A stretch of 64,000 bases of DNA from Roridomyces roridus (Eukaryota; Basidiomycota; Agaricomycetes; Agaricales; Mycenaceae). This document shows positions 41,659 through 51,471 of the stretch, one piece after another (within the stretch, counting starts at the first letter, position 1; each line of letters starts with the position of its first letter). The stretch is taken from the NCBI GenBank assembly GCA_029378245.1, contig JARKIF010000015.1, positions 1,240,001 through 1,304,000 on the forward strand. The letters run 5' to 3'. Under the pieces are notes generated by a model. The model was given only the letters and a program-made list of their open reading frames with translations, was not told where the DNA came from and did not search any database. A program made the translations under genes and the position numbers.

Positions 41659-42095
41659 CTAGAAGCGTCTAACGCGGAAACGCTCGCATCCAACGAGGAA
41701 ACTGTTCACGACGTCTGGAATACGGGTACCACGGTCATCCGTGCTATGCTTGCGGTTGAAGGCGATTTGAGCAACCTTAATCTCGACGGAGGCGAGCAGC
41801 GTAGCAACGCCTTCGGAACCGGCCACCAGCGTGAGCGTGGGTTCCTCAAGGAAAGGAATCTAAGGGGGTGACATGAATAAACTCGAAGTCGAGGGCCGAG
41901 GAATAGCCTATAACTCACCCAGAAGCGGGCGGTCCGAGCCATGAGTCTGTTCACTTCCTTCGGTACGATCTCTTCAGCACGCAAGTCGAGGAAGTCGGAA
42001 GACACGGAAAGCAGGTGAACCCAGTCACTAACGAGGTGCTGGGGCGGTTCGAAGTCGGGAATGGGAGTTATGCGGACGGTGCGTGCGACGAACAT
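41659..42095 (-). CDS. Small two-exon hypothetical protein (1 of 2 tandem relatives)
   Basis: Exons 42095-41919 and 41844-41659 join in phase to 120 residues. It starts MFVARTVRITPIPDFEPPQ; the second exon (LASVEIKVAQIAFNRKHSTD) is helical and ends GCERFRVRRF. The second exon resembles that of the neighbour at 42358-42808: the patterns K-[IV]-A-x-I-A and a following C-E-x-[FY]-R-x-x-R match at similar positions, so they may be diverged tandem duplicates. No known domain recognised. It lies just past the end of element E. Confidence 0.5.
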
Positions 42096-42357
42096 GGTGT
42101 ATAACGGGTGAGATGGGAACAAACCCGTCCCCGGCTTATATACACTTGAGGTCAGCACCCGGAAACGCGACGCCCGGAGACGGATTGAAAGGAGCATGAC
42201 AATGCGGAAGGAACGATCTCGCTAGGAAAAATAGTGGGACGGCCCTAATTCCGGATAATCTTTGAATCTTGCGCTTATAACTACTCTAATACACAGATAG
42301 TATTACGGGGAAGAAGCGGGGTTGAAAGGGTTACGAGGGTTCGTAACTAGAGAGGGA

Positions 42358-42808
42358 CTAATAAACGACCGGTGAAGCCAAGAAGCGAGCCAGAGACTTA
42401 CACAAGTAGGCGTGGCGGGCGCGACGGTAGTCCTCACAGAGGTCGAGGAAAGCCTCGAGCTCGGTAGGAAGCTGACCTCCCGGCCAGGAGTCGCCGAAGT
42501 CGTGCGCGATAGCAATACGGGCGATCTTGATAGCCATGGCCGACACCATCAGACTAACGTCCTGGTCGAGGATAAGGCGCGAGCCTGTCAAATCGGAAAG
42601 GAAAGGAGTCTGGGAATAATTTAGCAGACGGCAATAAGAGCTCGGAATAACGCACCCAAGAGGCCGCGCACTCCGTAGCATGATCCCGGGCTGCTGAGTT
42701 ATTGAGAGGGCCGAATAAATGGATAAGGCGTTGCTGCATGGACACAGCGCGCTGCCCAGGAAGAATATCGTTGGGTTGGGCGACGTAGGCAGTGTGAGGG
42801 TATGGCAT
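42358..42808 (-). CDS. Small two-exon hypothetical protein (2 of 2 tandem relatives)
   Basis: Exons 42808-42656 and 42609-42358 join in phase to about 134 residues; the intron ends TTATTCCCAG. It starts MPYPHTAYVAQPND; the second exon has AMAIKIARIAIAHDFGDSWP and LEAFLDLCEDYRRARHAY. It is helical with no recognised domain. See the neighbour at 41659 for the similarity. A GTAAGT within the last codons leaves open a further splice. Confidence 0.5.
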
Positions 42809-43287
42809 TGTTAGCAAGCAAAGCCCGGTCAATTCCCTTTTTAAAAGGGAGCGGCGGGTGTAGTTTCAAGAGTGGTGCGATTGTCGGAATAAGGTCCCTC
42901 GAGAAGATCACTCGGAAGACTGTTTCAAGGAGAGCTGAAATGCATCACTATGATTTTGAAATACAGGGGCTTCGCTTACCGAGATTGGAACACGACAGTA
43001 GGTCCATTGATGGTAAAGAAGCACGTCGGCAACAAGCGGCCGCCTGGGAGATCGCTTATACCGATCTTCGGGAAACCGGGTTGGGTTATTCCAAAACAGC
43101 AGCGATATATTCAGGGTGCTAAGGAACTACTTTTCACAAGAGGTATTCTAAGGAGCGTATTGAGTTGGTCAACGGAATAGAGTCTAAAGAGCGTATGAAA
43201 GTTGGACAAAGAGATCAAGTAAGGACAGGAAGCGTCGGGAACGACGACGAAGTTTGTTACGGAAAGAACGGAGCAGGAGTATTGGAA
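42809..43287. other. Intergenic, no supported gene
   Basis: Several short frames are open on the plus strand (42802-43180), but none has a recognised motif or consistent splicing. It is upstream of the gene at 42808 and downstream of the fragment ending at 43288. Confidence 0.45.
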
Positions 43288-43581
43288 TTAGTTGCGAGAG
43301 TTGCGGGAACGAGTTTGCATAGCCTGCGACTTGGCCGAATCATGGGCTCCGGAAACCTGAATCCCACCACGCATGAACGTGGTGCGACGAGGAATCTGGC
43401 CTCCCACGAGTGGGGCAGCGCTACCCGAGGGTTCCGACCTGGGAATAACGTTAGCAAAACGAGTCTTAGGAAAGGAATGGAGGTATACCTACTGGAAAGT
43501 GAAATCCACGGGAACGAGCTGGCGATCGTTCATAGTGCGACGAACAGCCTCGTACTCGATAAAGACCGCATCGTACTGGCG
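43288..43581 (-). pseudogene. C-terminal fragment of a spliced gene, cut by repeat A'
   Basis: Enters at 43581 with R-Q-Y-D-A-V-F-I-E-Y, reads ...NDRQLVPVDFTFQ to a GTAGGT donor, and resumes after TTATTCCCAG with SEPSGSAAPLVGGQIPRR, ending RSRNSRN. The upstream exons are missing because the outer inverted repeat begins at 43582. No family recognised. Confidence 0.5.
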
Positions 43582-45241
43582 AGCGGGGCAGAGTACAGTC
43601 CTTGGCAAGGATTGGATTGGCTTGATGCACCGCACCCACCACACCCTTTTCAAGTCGTTCGCACGAAGGCCTCGATTGGTCACATACTCAAGCAATCCTT
43701 AACTGCTGCAGATCAACGTGCTTTGGCTACCGACTCGATTGATACGCTCCAGCAAGAATGGGAGAATACAGGGCAGCATGAATGGGAGGATATCCCCGAA
43801 GTCATGTCCCAGCCACCATCTCCTCTGTCGACGCCATCTGCCTCACCCTCTCCATCTCGTACCCCCTCACCACAGCCACGGCCAACTGTAACCTCTCCTT
43901 CCCCACCTCCCTCTCCACCACCCCTAGATACGCCACCACACCCACTGGAACGACAGCGGCAACACTCCCGCTCTAAGATACGGCGTCAAAAGAACCGTCA
44001 GATCGCCTCCAGCAATCCGTACTCTCGGAGTCCCAAGCGTCGCGGCCCCCAACGGGAGCTCTCGCCCGTGCATGTCACCTACGACATTGCTGATGCACCT
44101 CATTCGGCGGGTGGAGCTTGGGTGGGGCAGCGGTCCGCAGATTGCGACGACAACGTGCCCACGCTACCAGAGCTGCTCGAGGAAGGCTGCGAGGAGATTG
44201 AGTGGAATGGACGGTGTGTACAAGTGACCTGTTGCTCGCACGGTTATCTGACATCCCCTTTAGTGATCCCAAGCTCATTGTCGACGCAGAGGGCCGCATT
44301 ATTGCCATCCTTCTTGGTACACCGGACGACCCCAACTGGCCGAATATCATCAAGGAGGCTGTCAAAGCTATGGCGCGTGCACGTCGCAAAGCGCGTGAGC
44401 AAGGGGCATGGAGTCCACATCGCCACCGACGTAGGCGCTACATGCCATTGACGACAGGTGTTTCTTTTGGAGGCGGCCAAAAGGTAGGCGTCCCATCCCC
44501 ACACCAACCTCATCTCGTCTCATATGCATCACCAGCGTCCCGGAAACCTCGCCAACTCGCGATTCTACCGCTGCTTGATTCGATCCCTCCTGCGGAACAA
44601 AGCAATCCAGCGAATTGCAGGATTCCAATCGGGTTTGTCACGCCATCCTTCACCTCCGCTATCTGCTGATTCTCCACAAGCTGGCTTGGCGCTGTACGCA
44701 CCCAAGCTGTACCGCTACATGCGCCGCACACTCCGCGAGCTTTTCAAGCGCCAGCCGGAGCTTGTGCACAACTTCAAGAACTCCATCTTCACCGCCACCA
44801 CATTCAATTGCGGTCCGGACGCAGTCACCGTCACCCATGTTGACCAACTCAACCTCTCCCACGGACTCTGCGCTATCACCAGCGGCGGCCGCTATGACCA
44901 CACCAAGGGTGGTGCAATCCACCTCAAGCAAATTCGGCTCGTCATCCAATTCCCCGCAGGTGCTTCCATTCTCATCCCCTCCGGCTGCCTCGACCACGGC
45001 AACACGGCAATCCAAGAAGGGGAGGAGCGCTACTCCATGACCCAATATGCAGCGGGAGGGCTGTTTTGATGGGCGGAGTATGGGTTTCAGACTGCGAAGG
45101 ACCTACTTTCGCAGCCGGGCGGGGAGGAGCTCCGAGCCAAGTTTGATGGTGTGCCGGGCGCTCGTTGGGAGTGGGCCGGCCCTTGGGCTGTTCTCCAAGC
45201 TCGACGAGTTGGAGGCAGATCGTTTTGGGGCTGCGGACTAA
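43582..45241 (+). pseudogene. TET/JBP-family 2OG-Fe(II) dioxygenase (right copy)
   Basis: Exons 43582-44213, 44264-44483, 44536-44632 and 44681 onward, in phase. It lacks the first six codons of the left copy and is instead fused in frame to unrelated upstream sequence. Iron ligands H (44835-44837) and D (44841-44843) and a distal H near 44996 are present, as is the arginine of EERYSMTQY for 2-oxoglutarate. TGA at 45067-45069 follows AAGGLF, and the frame resumes WAEYGFQTAKDLL, so the stop replaces a conserved arginine. The family C-terminus (LGLFSKLDELEADRF) is in another frame, implying a second lesion. It lies upstream of, and in the same direction as, the KDZ transposase, as reported for KDZ-borne TET/JBP genes in basidiomycetes. 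Confidence 0.88.
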
Positions 45242-45262
45242 GGTTACCACTACTGATATTTT

Positions 45263-45340
45263 GCTATCTCGTCGCTTTGCTTTGATCACGCTATCTCGTC
45301 GCTTCGCTTTGCTTTGATCACTTCGCTTTGCTTTGATCAC
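45263..45340. repeat. Minisatellite (right copy)
   Basis: Reverse complement of 2170-2247: three imperfect units of TCGCTTTGCTTTGATCAC with spacer GCTATCTCG. It sits in the promoter of the small gene at 45389. Confidence 0.85.
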
Positions 45341-45388
45341 ACTCTCTTTGTCGTACAAATAAATATATTCTGCTTCTACTTTTCTTCC

Positions 45389-45815
45389 ATGCCCGAAATC
45401 GCTATTCAAACGGACCGTGCAGAGCTTGACGCTCTTGAGCGTGGCTTCAAGCTAGGTATCCCCCTCTGCGTCCGGTGTTGACTCCATTTTTAAAAAAGAA
45501 TTAGAAGCTCTCAAATTCTTCGAAGGAAAAGTCCCGAAACTCAGTGATGGTACCATGGCTTGGCTTGAGACGAATCTCAAGCCTGCATCCAACAGCAACA
45601 AAACCGAAGAGAAGCCAGAGGACAACAGGACGAGCACCAGGAAGCGGGGTCTGGAGTTTGCCTTCCCCGAGACAAAAACGGAGCCGATGGTGCTGGATCC
45701 AGAATGGGTGCAAAAAAATGGAGAGCGCGCGTCGGCGGAGTTGCATGTGTTGCGGTATGGGGAGAAGGGGGTGAAGCGCAGGAGGCGGCTGGAAATGATG
45801 GGGTATTACTCTTAG
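45389..45815 (+). CDS. Small spliced protein between TET/JBP and KDZ genes (right copy)
   Basis: Exons 45389-45455 and 45505-45815, 49-bp intron, identical to the left copy (1695-2121). The start ATG follows a TATA-like AAATAAATATATTC by about 25 bases. Co-oriented with the TET/JBP pseudogene and the KDZ transposase, so probably part of the same transposon. Confidence 0.55.
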
Positions 45816-45976
45816 TTTCAGTTGTGTAAAATTGCCCAGGCCATTGTGCGCACCTTCATTATCCTACATACGGAATTTCGGGTTCCGGCCCTCAATGGTC
45901 TGCGGTGCCCTCAATCACGATGGACTTGCGGTTCGGCTAGGTGATTTCGGATAAGCCCTCCCTTTCCCGGACGACC

Positions 45977-46488
45977 ATGAAAAAAATCCCTCTCTTCACC
46001 AGTCCGCCTCCTTCACCTGCTCCGGCTTCCCCTGCTCCGGCTTCACCACGGTTTTCAGACCACCCATGCCCTATCATTCTCAAGGGTTTTGAGGACGACC
46101 TGAGCGGCAAGACACCCCCGCCGAAATTCGAGTGCATTTCAAATCGGTCTTGGACCTTGGTTATTTGGTGCTGAAAAAGTTTAGAATTGCCTCGACTTAC
46201 CCCAATTCCGAGGTGTACGAACACATGATCAAGAAATGCATCCAAGACTCGGAGCGCCCAATTCCGTGCAAGCGCAAGCGGGCCCCTTCCCCCATCGACC
46301 CACATGAGCAATGGCTTCGGGATATGTGTTCTCGCCCGCCCCGGTCAGCCCCCATAGTCCGGCGTAAACGCAAGCACAGGGCTGTTGACGTTGCCTCTCC
46401 CGGTATGTTGCGTTGTCTTCATTCTCATTCTCAGACTGACAATTCCGTGAAAGCAGGGGAGTCGTCGAGTGCGAAGGGTCCGGAGTAG
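45977..46488 (+). pseudogene. Hypothetical KDZ-associated protein, frameshifted (right copy)
   Basis: Same as 1022-1533. The proline-rich N-terminus and the part with VHFKSVLDLGYLVLKKFRIA are in different frames, meeting near 46112. The C-terminal part is rich in K/R clusters (CKRKRAP, RRKRKH), then a 54-bp intron and a short last exon. No family recognised. Confidence 0.45.
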
Positions 46489-47040
46489 TGTAGTTGCGTA
46501 GAAAAACAAGAATGCATTTGCTGGGAATAAGTAACTACAATTTTGCACGCAGTTTCGCCGGTTCGTCGAGTGCAGGCATACCAGAGAAATCATCTGGGTC
46601 TTCATTGAGCTCGAGAGGTGAATGGAAGGCGGTATAGTAAAAGGAGCAGGTCTGGTTGTGCGCGGCGGCGTGGCATGTGAAGTCGTAGGTTACATAGACG
46701 GGGGATACAGACCTGAATATTATTCAACGCGCATGAATCCCAGTTTCTGCATATACGCACCGCCGCAGGCTCATTGGGAGGTCCTGATCAGTGTTGCGAG
46801 GGCGCTCACCGCGGGCGATATCGGTGGCTATATAAATAATGTTATTCAGATTCTGAAAGGCAAGGCTTTGACTCACTTTCCATGGACCCTGACGTGCTTG
46901 GGATGGAGGTTATGGGCAAGGGGTGATGTGCGATCAAATTGTAAACGACCTCCACCACCACCATGCCCCGACTCTAAAGCCACGCTCGTTAACCACGGCC
47001 CACACTCGTTTTAACACCACCATCCTCCGTCGTCTCTCCA
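46489..47040. other. Upstream region of KDZ transposase
   Basis: Mirror of 470-1021. A 130-codon plus frame (46622-47014) is open here, but it is not joined to any exon and I see no motif. No other feature seen. Confidence 0.4.
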
Positions 47041-50000
47041 ATGCCACCTAAACGGACCATCCACCAGGCCCAGATCAATTTTGACGGCTCGGATGCCGAC
47101 TCGGATGACGAAGAGCATATTCCCTCCAAGGGCCGAATGCTTCAAGAATCGGTGGAACTGCGACGAGGAGGCACTGTAAGGCATCGCTCAACGTTTATCC
47201 CTGTGCTGCAGTCTCCACAAAAGAGACGCACGCAATCATATGGCCTGCTCGACCCCGATGACTTGGGTTCCTTTCAAAACGGAGCCAACGACACTTTGGA
47301 AGCAGAGATGCTGGGCGTAGAGTCCGCCTCGGACTCTGGCGAGGAAGATGAGCCACGGGCATTGCGTGACTCGGTACATGTCCTTTTTTTTTCAGCTGAC
47401 ATCCGCCTGACTGCTGCAGGATGATTAGTGATGTTCAGGGCCGGGCTGGGCCTAAAAGCCCGGGCTTGGGCTGGGCTTTGGCGGGCTTAGGCTTGACATT
47501 TCCCGAGCCCGAGCCCGAGCCTGCATCAAGCCCGGCCCAAGCCTCAAGCCCGGGCTCGAGCCTGGGCTTGGTACAAGTTTTTTTCTTCTACTAGGAGACT
47601 TGCTTAAAGAGTGGGTGTAAATGTATCTCTTGCATTGTCTGTGGCTGATTCAACCTGTATTAAAAGATAGAGGCTCAATCAGCCAAAACATACACTCTTC
47701 CCGTGGGCGGAGTCATGCCGGCAGAAGCCGAAGCCTGATCTTGGAGCAGATCAGAGAATATTCTGAATATGGGTGAGTCAACCCACCTATTCGGCAGCAA
47801 ATGACATTCGGCAAGTGATAACCCGGCGCCGGAGAGCTTGCCGAGCACCAGTGATTCGGCCTGCCTGATACACAGCCAAGCCCGGGCCTGGCGGGCTTCG
47901 GCGGGCCTGAGATTTCCCAAGCCCGAGCCCTGGGCCCTGTCAAGCCTGATGTCGGGCCGGGCTGGGCTTGATGAAGCCCGGGCCGGGCTTGGTCGGGCTT
48001 TCGGGCTCAAGCCCGGCCCTGAACATCACTAAGGATGATCCTCTACGCCAATGGACCCAGCACTCCAGAGACGACTTTCTGGACCTGCTGCTGGAACTCG
48101 AGGGCCGGGGCGTGCACCATTCACGCTCTGTTTGCCCAGCATGCTATCTCGAGCCGTCCGCATATTGCTGTGACAGCTGTACCTCGGGTGGCGAGCTCTT
48201 ATGCAAGGGGTGCATTGTAAAAGAGCATGGGAAGAGTCCGCTGCATGTTATCAAGGTAGCAGACACGCTTTTCTCACTTTTAAAGCGCTGACAATATGCC
48301 CAGTTCTGGAATGGCAAGTTCTTTGAGACCAAAACGCTCAAAGATCTTGGGCTTCGGATACAGCTCGGCCACTGGGCAAGCCGCGAGGATCGGTGCTTCT
48401 TGCCGGACCGGGCGGCGGGTGACTCGTTCGTCATCATCGGCGAGGGTAGGGTGCACTCTGTAGCCCTCGACTTCTGTGGATGCGGGAAGGGGGGATTGCA
48501 GACAACTCAGCTAATGCGTGCTGGCTTGTACCCCGCCACGGTTGTCGATCCCAGGACTGCAGCTACGTTTGCCGAGCTCGACCGCTTTGAGCTCTTGAAT
48601 TACGAGTCGAAATGCTCGGCGTGGGACTACTATTAAAGCCTCGCAAGGGGTACGGACAACAGCGGGCTCCTCAAAACACCGGTAAGTGTGGTTATTTGCA
48701 TTGTGCGCAACCAGCTGATCGGTTAAATAGGGCCGATACTACTCATTTCTCCGAATGACACGAGAATGGACCCACCTCCATATGCTGAAGCGTGCGGGGC
48801 GTGGCCACGATCCGCGTGGATTATCGGCCACCACACCTGGCGAATGCGCTTTACTCTGCCCTGCATGTCCCCACCCCGGCAAGAATTTGGTCGAGGATTG
48901 GAAAAGCTATCCGGAGGAGAAGCAGTAAGTCTGGTACATTTATCGTTCTTCATCCAGACGCTGACTTGTCCCAGGTTTCTTTTTGCCTTATTTCTCGCCA
49001 TGGACGCCAATTTTCGACTCAAGCGGAAAGACGTGTCGACAGAGCGCAAGGACCCTGGCCTGGGAGATGGCTGGTCCTTCTACTGCGAGGTAGAGAAGTA
49101 CATGAGCCACGTCGCCAAGCATTGGGATATGCCTCAAGAGGTGCGTTAATACACCCCTCCGTGTACCGGTCAGTTAATCATCTCACAGCGCAGCACATGC
49201 GTCTCCCATGATGCAGTGGACAAGCCCGACCGTGAGGCGCGCGGAACGGCATCGTCGGGCATCGGAGCAGTTGATTGCGCTCGCCATAACATGAGACGAC
49301 CATTAGCTGTGGGGGATTTACAATTTGGAGAGCGGTAGGTCCCTACAAATCACTGAATAAATTCCTCTAACTCGACTATAGATACATCAATATGGACTAC
49401 ATGTTCTTCCGGAGTGTTGCCGGTACCGACCTCGTCCGCCTCATCGTCTCCTACGATATCGCATGCCAATGGCACATCAACATCTGGAGCCGGATGTCGA
49501 CTTACGATACCGAAATCCAGATGGACGGCGGCGCCATCCAATACATCAGCTTTCTTGTCTCGAAGTTTCACCTCCCTGCGCACATCGAGGCGTGCAACCT
49601 CTTGTTCTCCTTCAACCTCACACCACATGTGGGGCAGACTGACGGAGAGGCGCCGGAGCGAAATTGGGCTAACACCAATCCGCTTGCCGGCAGCACGATG
49701 CAGATGGGACCCGGCGCGCGTCGGGATGCCCTCAATGCTCATTTCAATGACTCCAATTGGAAGCGCATTGTAGGCTTCGGTGAGTAATGATTCTATTCCT
49801 ATGTGATTGCGTTCTGAAGCAAACCCCCAGGTCGCTCCCTGCTGAAAAAGACGAAAACGGCGGTACCCGAGATGATGGTCACCAAGGCGGCGCTAGCAGA
49901 CATGGAGAGCTCGCTCCGTGCTGTAGCAGACGATGGGGACGAGTTGGATGCAGTGGAGACCTGGACGGTGATGGTGCAGGAGTGGGAGAAGGATTGCGAG

Positions 50001-50252
50001 AAAGGCGTGGAGGGGGAGAAGGAGGTCTTTGACGGAATGCACTTGTCAGAGATGCTTTCCATTGGCCTGCAGCTTGAGGAGAATCAGTAAGTCGCCGCCA
50101 GCTACTCGGGCATGTACACATACTGATACGGCTCCCAGACGAAGCCTGAGCTCCGACATATCAGCTATGGGTCAGCATGCAACGGACGACCAGCAGCGCA
50201 AGTTGCTGGAGCGCACGGGAAAACTGCGGCGGCGAATCGAGGCATGGGTGGT
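47041..50252 (+). pseudogene. KDZ transposase with CxC2-type cysteine cluster, inactivated
   Basis: KDZ proteins are DDE-type cut-and-paste transposases expanded in basidiomycetes. Nine exons keep phase: 47041-47373, 48034-48255, 48304-48681, 48731-48924, 48975-49140, 49189-49334, 49382-49779, 49831-50086 and 50139 onward. Exon 2 has the cysteine cluster (CPACYLEPSAYCCDSC ... CKGC). Later come KRAGRGHDPRGL and CPACPHPGKNL. The core has D in LAMDANFRLKRK, GIGAVDCARHNM, YINMDYMF, D in SYDIACQWH, and E in GQTDGEAPERNWAN. In-frame TAA at 48634-48636 lies in the S-A-W-D-Y-Y / S-L-A-R segment, and a SINE-like repeat replaces the C-terminus after RRRIEAW. A MITE sits in the first intron/exon border. 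So the copy is dead but recently so, as the rest is intact. Confidence 0.9.
47426..48031 (+). mobile_element. Non-autonomous hAT-type MITE, 606 bp
   Basis: Terminal inverted repeats TAGTGATGTTCAGGGCCGGG and its complement; ends match the hAT pattern (T/C)A(G/A)NG. It is flanked by a perfect 8-bp duplication AGGATGAT (47418-47425, 48032-48039), the hAT length. Subterminal regions are crowded with GCCCGGGCTT-type repeats; the centre (about 47590-47870) is AT-richer with no long frame. It is inserted exactly at the intron 1/exon 2 border of the KDZ transposase. Confidence 0.92.
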
Positions 50253-50612
50253 GGTTAGGGGCAATATCCACTGTGAATTGGTGGTTAGGGGTGTGAATGC
50301 TGGGTTAGGGTTAGGTTGGGTGGCTGGTATTGTATGGGCTGCGAATATTTTAACTATTATGGTTATTATAGTGTAGTAGTAACAGTTGCCATTCTGATTA
50401 TGTAATGGTGTTCTGGAGGCTGTGGGTTCAATTCAGCCTTCTGCCTGCTGTTTTTGGTTAGGGGCTGTGCTGCTGTCAACACACTGTTCAGAGGCTGTGT
50501 ACCCAGAATGCATTATGGGCACATGCTGGCCGGCCGGCCAAGGTGTGCCCGTAATGCAATACGGGCTCTGGCCAAATGAGCCCGCATTGCATCAAGGGTA
50601 CAACCACACCTC
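50253..50612 (+). mobile_element. SINE-like repeat, copy 1
   Basis: About 360 bp matching the inverted copy at 60968-61328. It starts with GGTTAGGGG-type repeats, has a tRNA-like B box (GGGTTCAATTC, about 50428), and ends with a palindromic GC-rich tail around GGCCGGCCGGCC. It truncates the KDZ transposase. No target duplication found. Confidence 0.65.
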
Positions 50613-51277
50613 GCGATAGGAGGCTATATGTGGCATAAGTCCATAAGCGAAATGCCTCCGATACGTCGGCGATATGATCTACATGACACCGATAAGAGAC
50701 CGATAGGAAGCGGGACACAACGGATCAGAGAAGCGTAGAACTAATAAGATAAAGCTTGGCTATAAGACTATAAGTCATTTAGGCCAGTTTTGTTGGACAG
50801 CTGTCAGCTGATGCAAGTCAACTCCGAGTCGAACGGGAAATTGACCAACGAGTCAACGACACGACAGCAGCGGCCCCAGCTCAATCTCAGTCCCGCCGTG
50901 TTCGAAGGCGCACCCTGACCTGACAGTGCAACAGTGGACGGACATATTCCGCCCACAGCGCTTAACGAGGCGAATCAGCGACTCAGAGCAAATCTTGAGG
51001 AGGCAGACTTTAGAGACATGCAAAATCCAAATGCGGTGAAGTGGTGGGACGCAGGTGGAGGAGCTCAGGTAACGGAAATCGATTGTAACGATGGGCGCGA
51101 GCGGAGGACTGAGCGTTGATTAGCGCAAGAATCAGGGCGACAAAGATAACAAACCCGAGCCCGATCGAAAAGGATGTTCTTGCGACGAAAGGTGAAGGGG
51201 AAGAAAGACACTGTATAGCGGATTCGTCTACATAGAGGTCTAGTGGTCAACGAGTCGAGCAATACCATATGACGATG
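50613..51277. other. No supported gene
   Basis: Short frames only (for example 50934-51119). No KDZ coding sequence resumes after the SINE-like repeat. Nothing else recognised. Confidence 0.5.
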
Positions 51278-51345
51278 TGTCTACTCCGAGAGAGAGGCAA
51301 GCATGAGGCAAGGACCTGGATCAACTACAGCGAAGAGGTGAGGTG
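51278..51345 (+). repeat. Direct repeat, left copy
   Basis: Imperfect match (GTCTACTC-GAGA, GAGGCA-GCATGAG-CAAGGACCTG, AGAGGT) to 53071-53135, on either side of the GTGAAAT-motif element. Confidence 0.6.
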
Positions 51346-51471
51346 GCGACTTGTGTGTCTGCAGAATGGTCGGTCACAGCGTAAGCTTTCGGATGGCGAG
51401 GAATGGTAACCCGACAAGCAATAGAGAGTTTGGCTATGGGTCCAGTCGCACTGAGGACCACGGAAGGAGTG

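Larger units (their letters stand above)
43582..47509. repeat. Outer inverted repeat, right arm (A')
   Basis: Reverse complement of 1-3928. The inner end cuts the TET/JBP gene six codons after its start. On the outer side the KDZ gene and MITE continue past 47509, so this side looks like the complete source locus at the transposase end, while the left arm is more complete at the TET/JBP 5' end. Confidence 0.95.
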
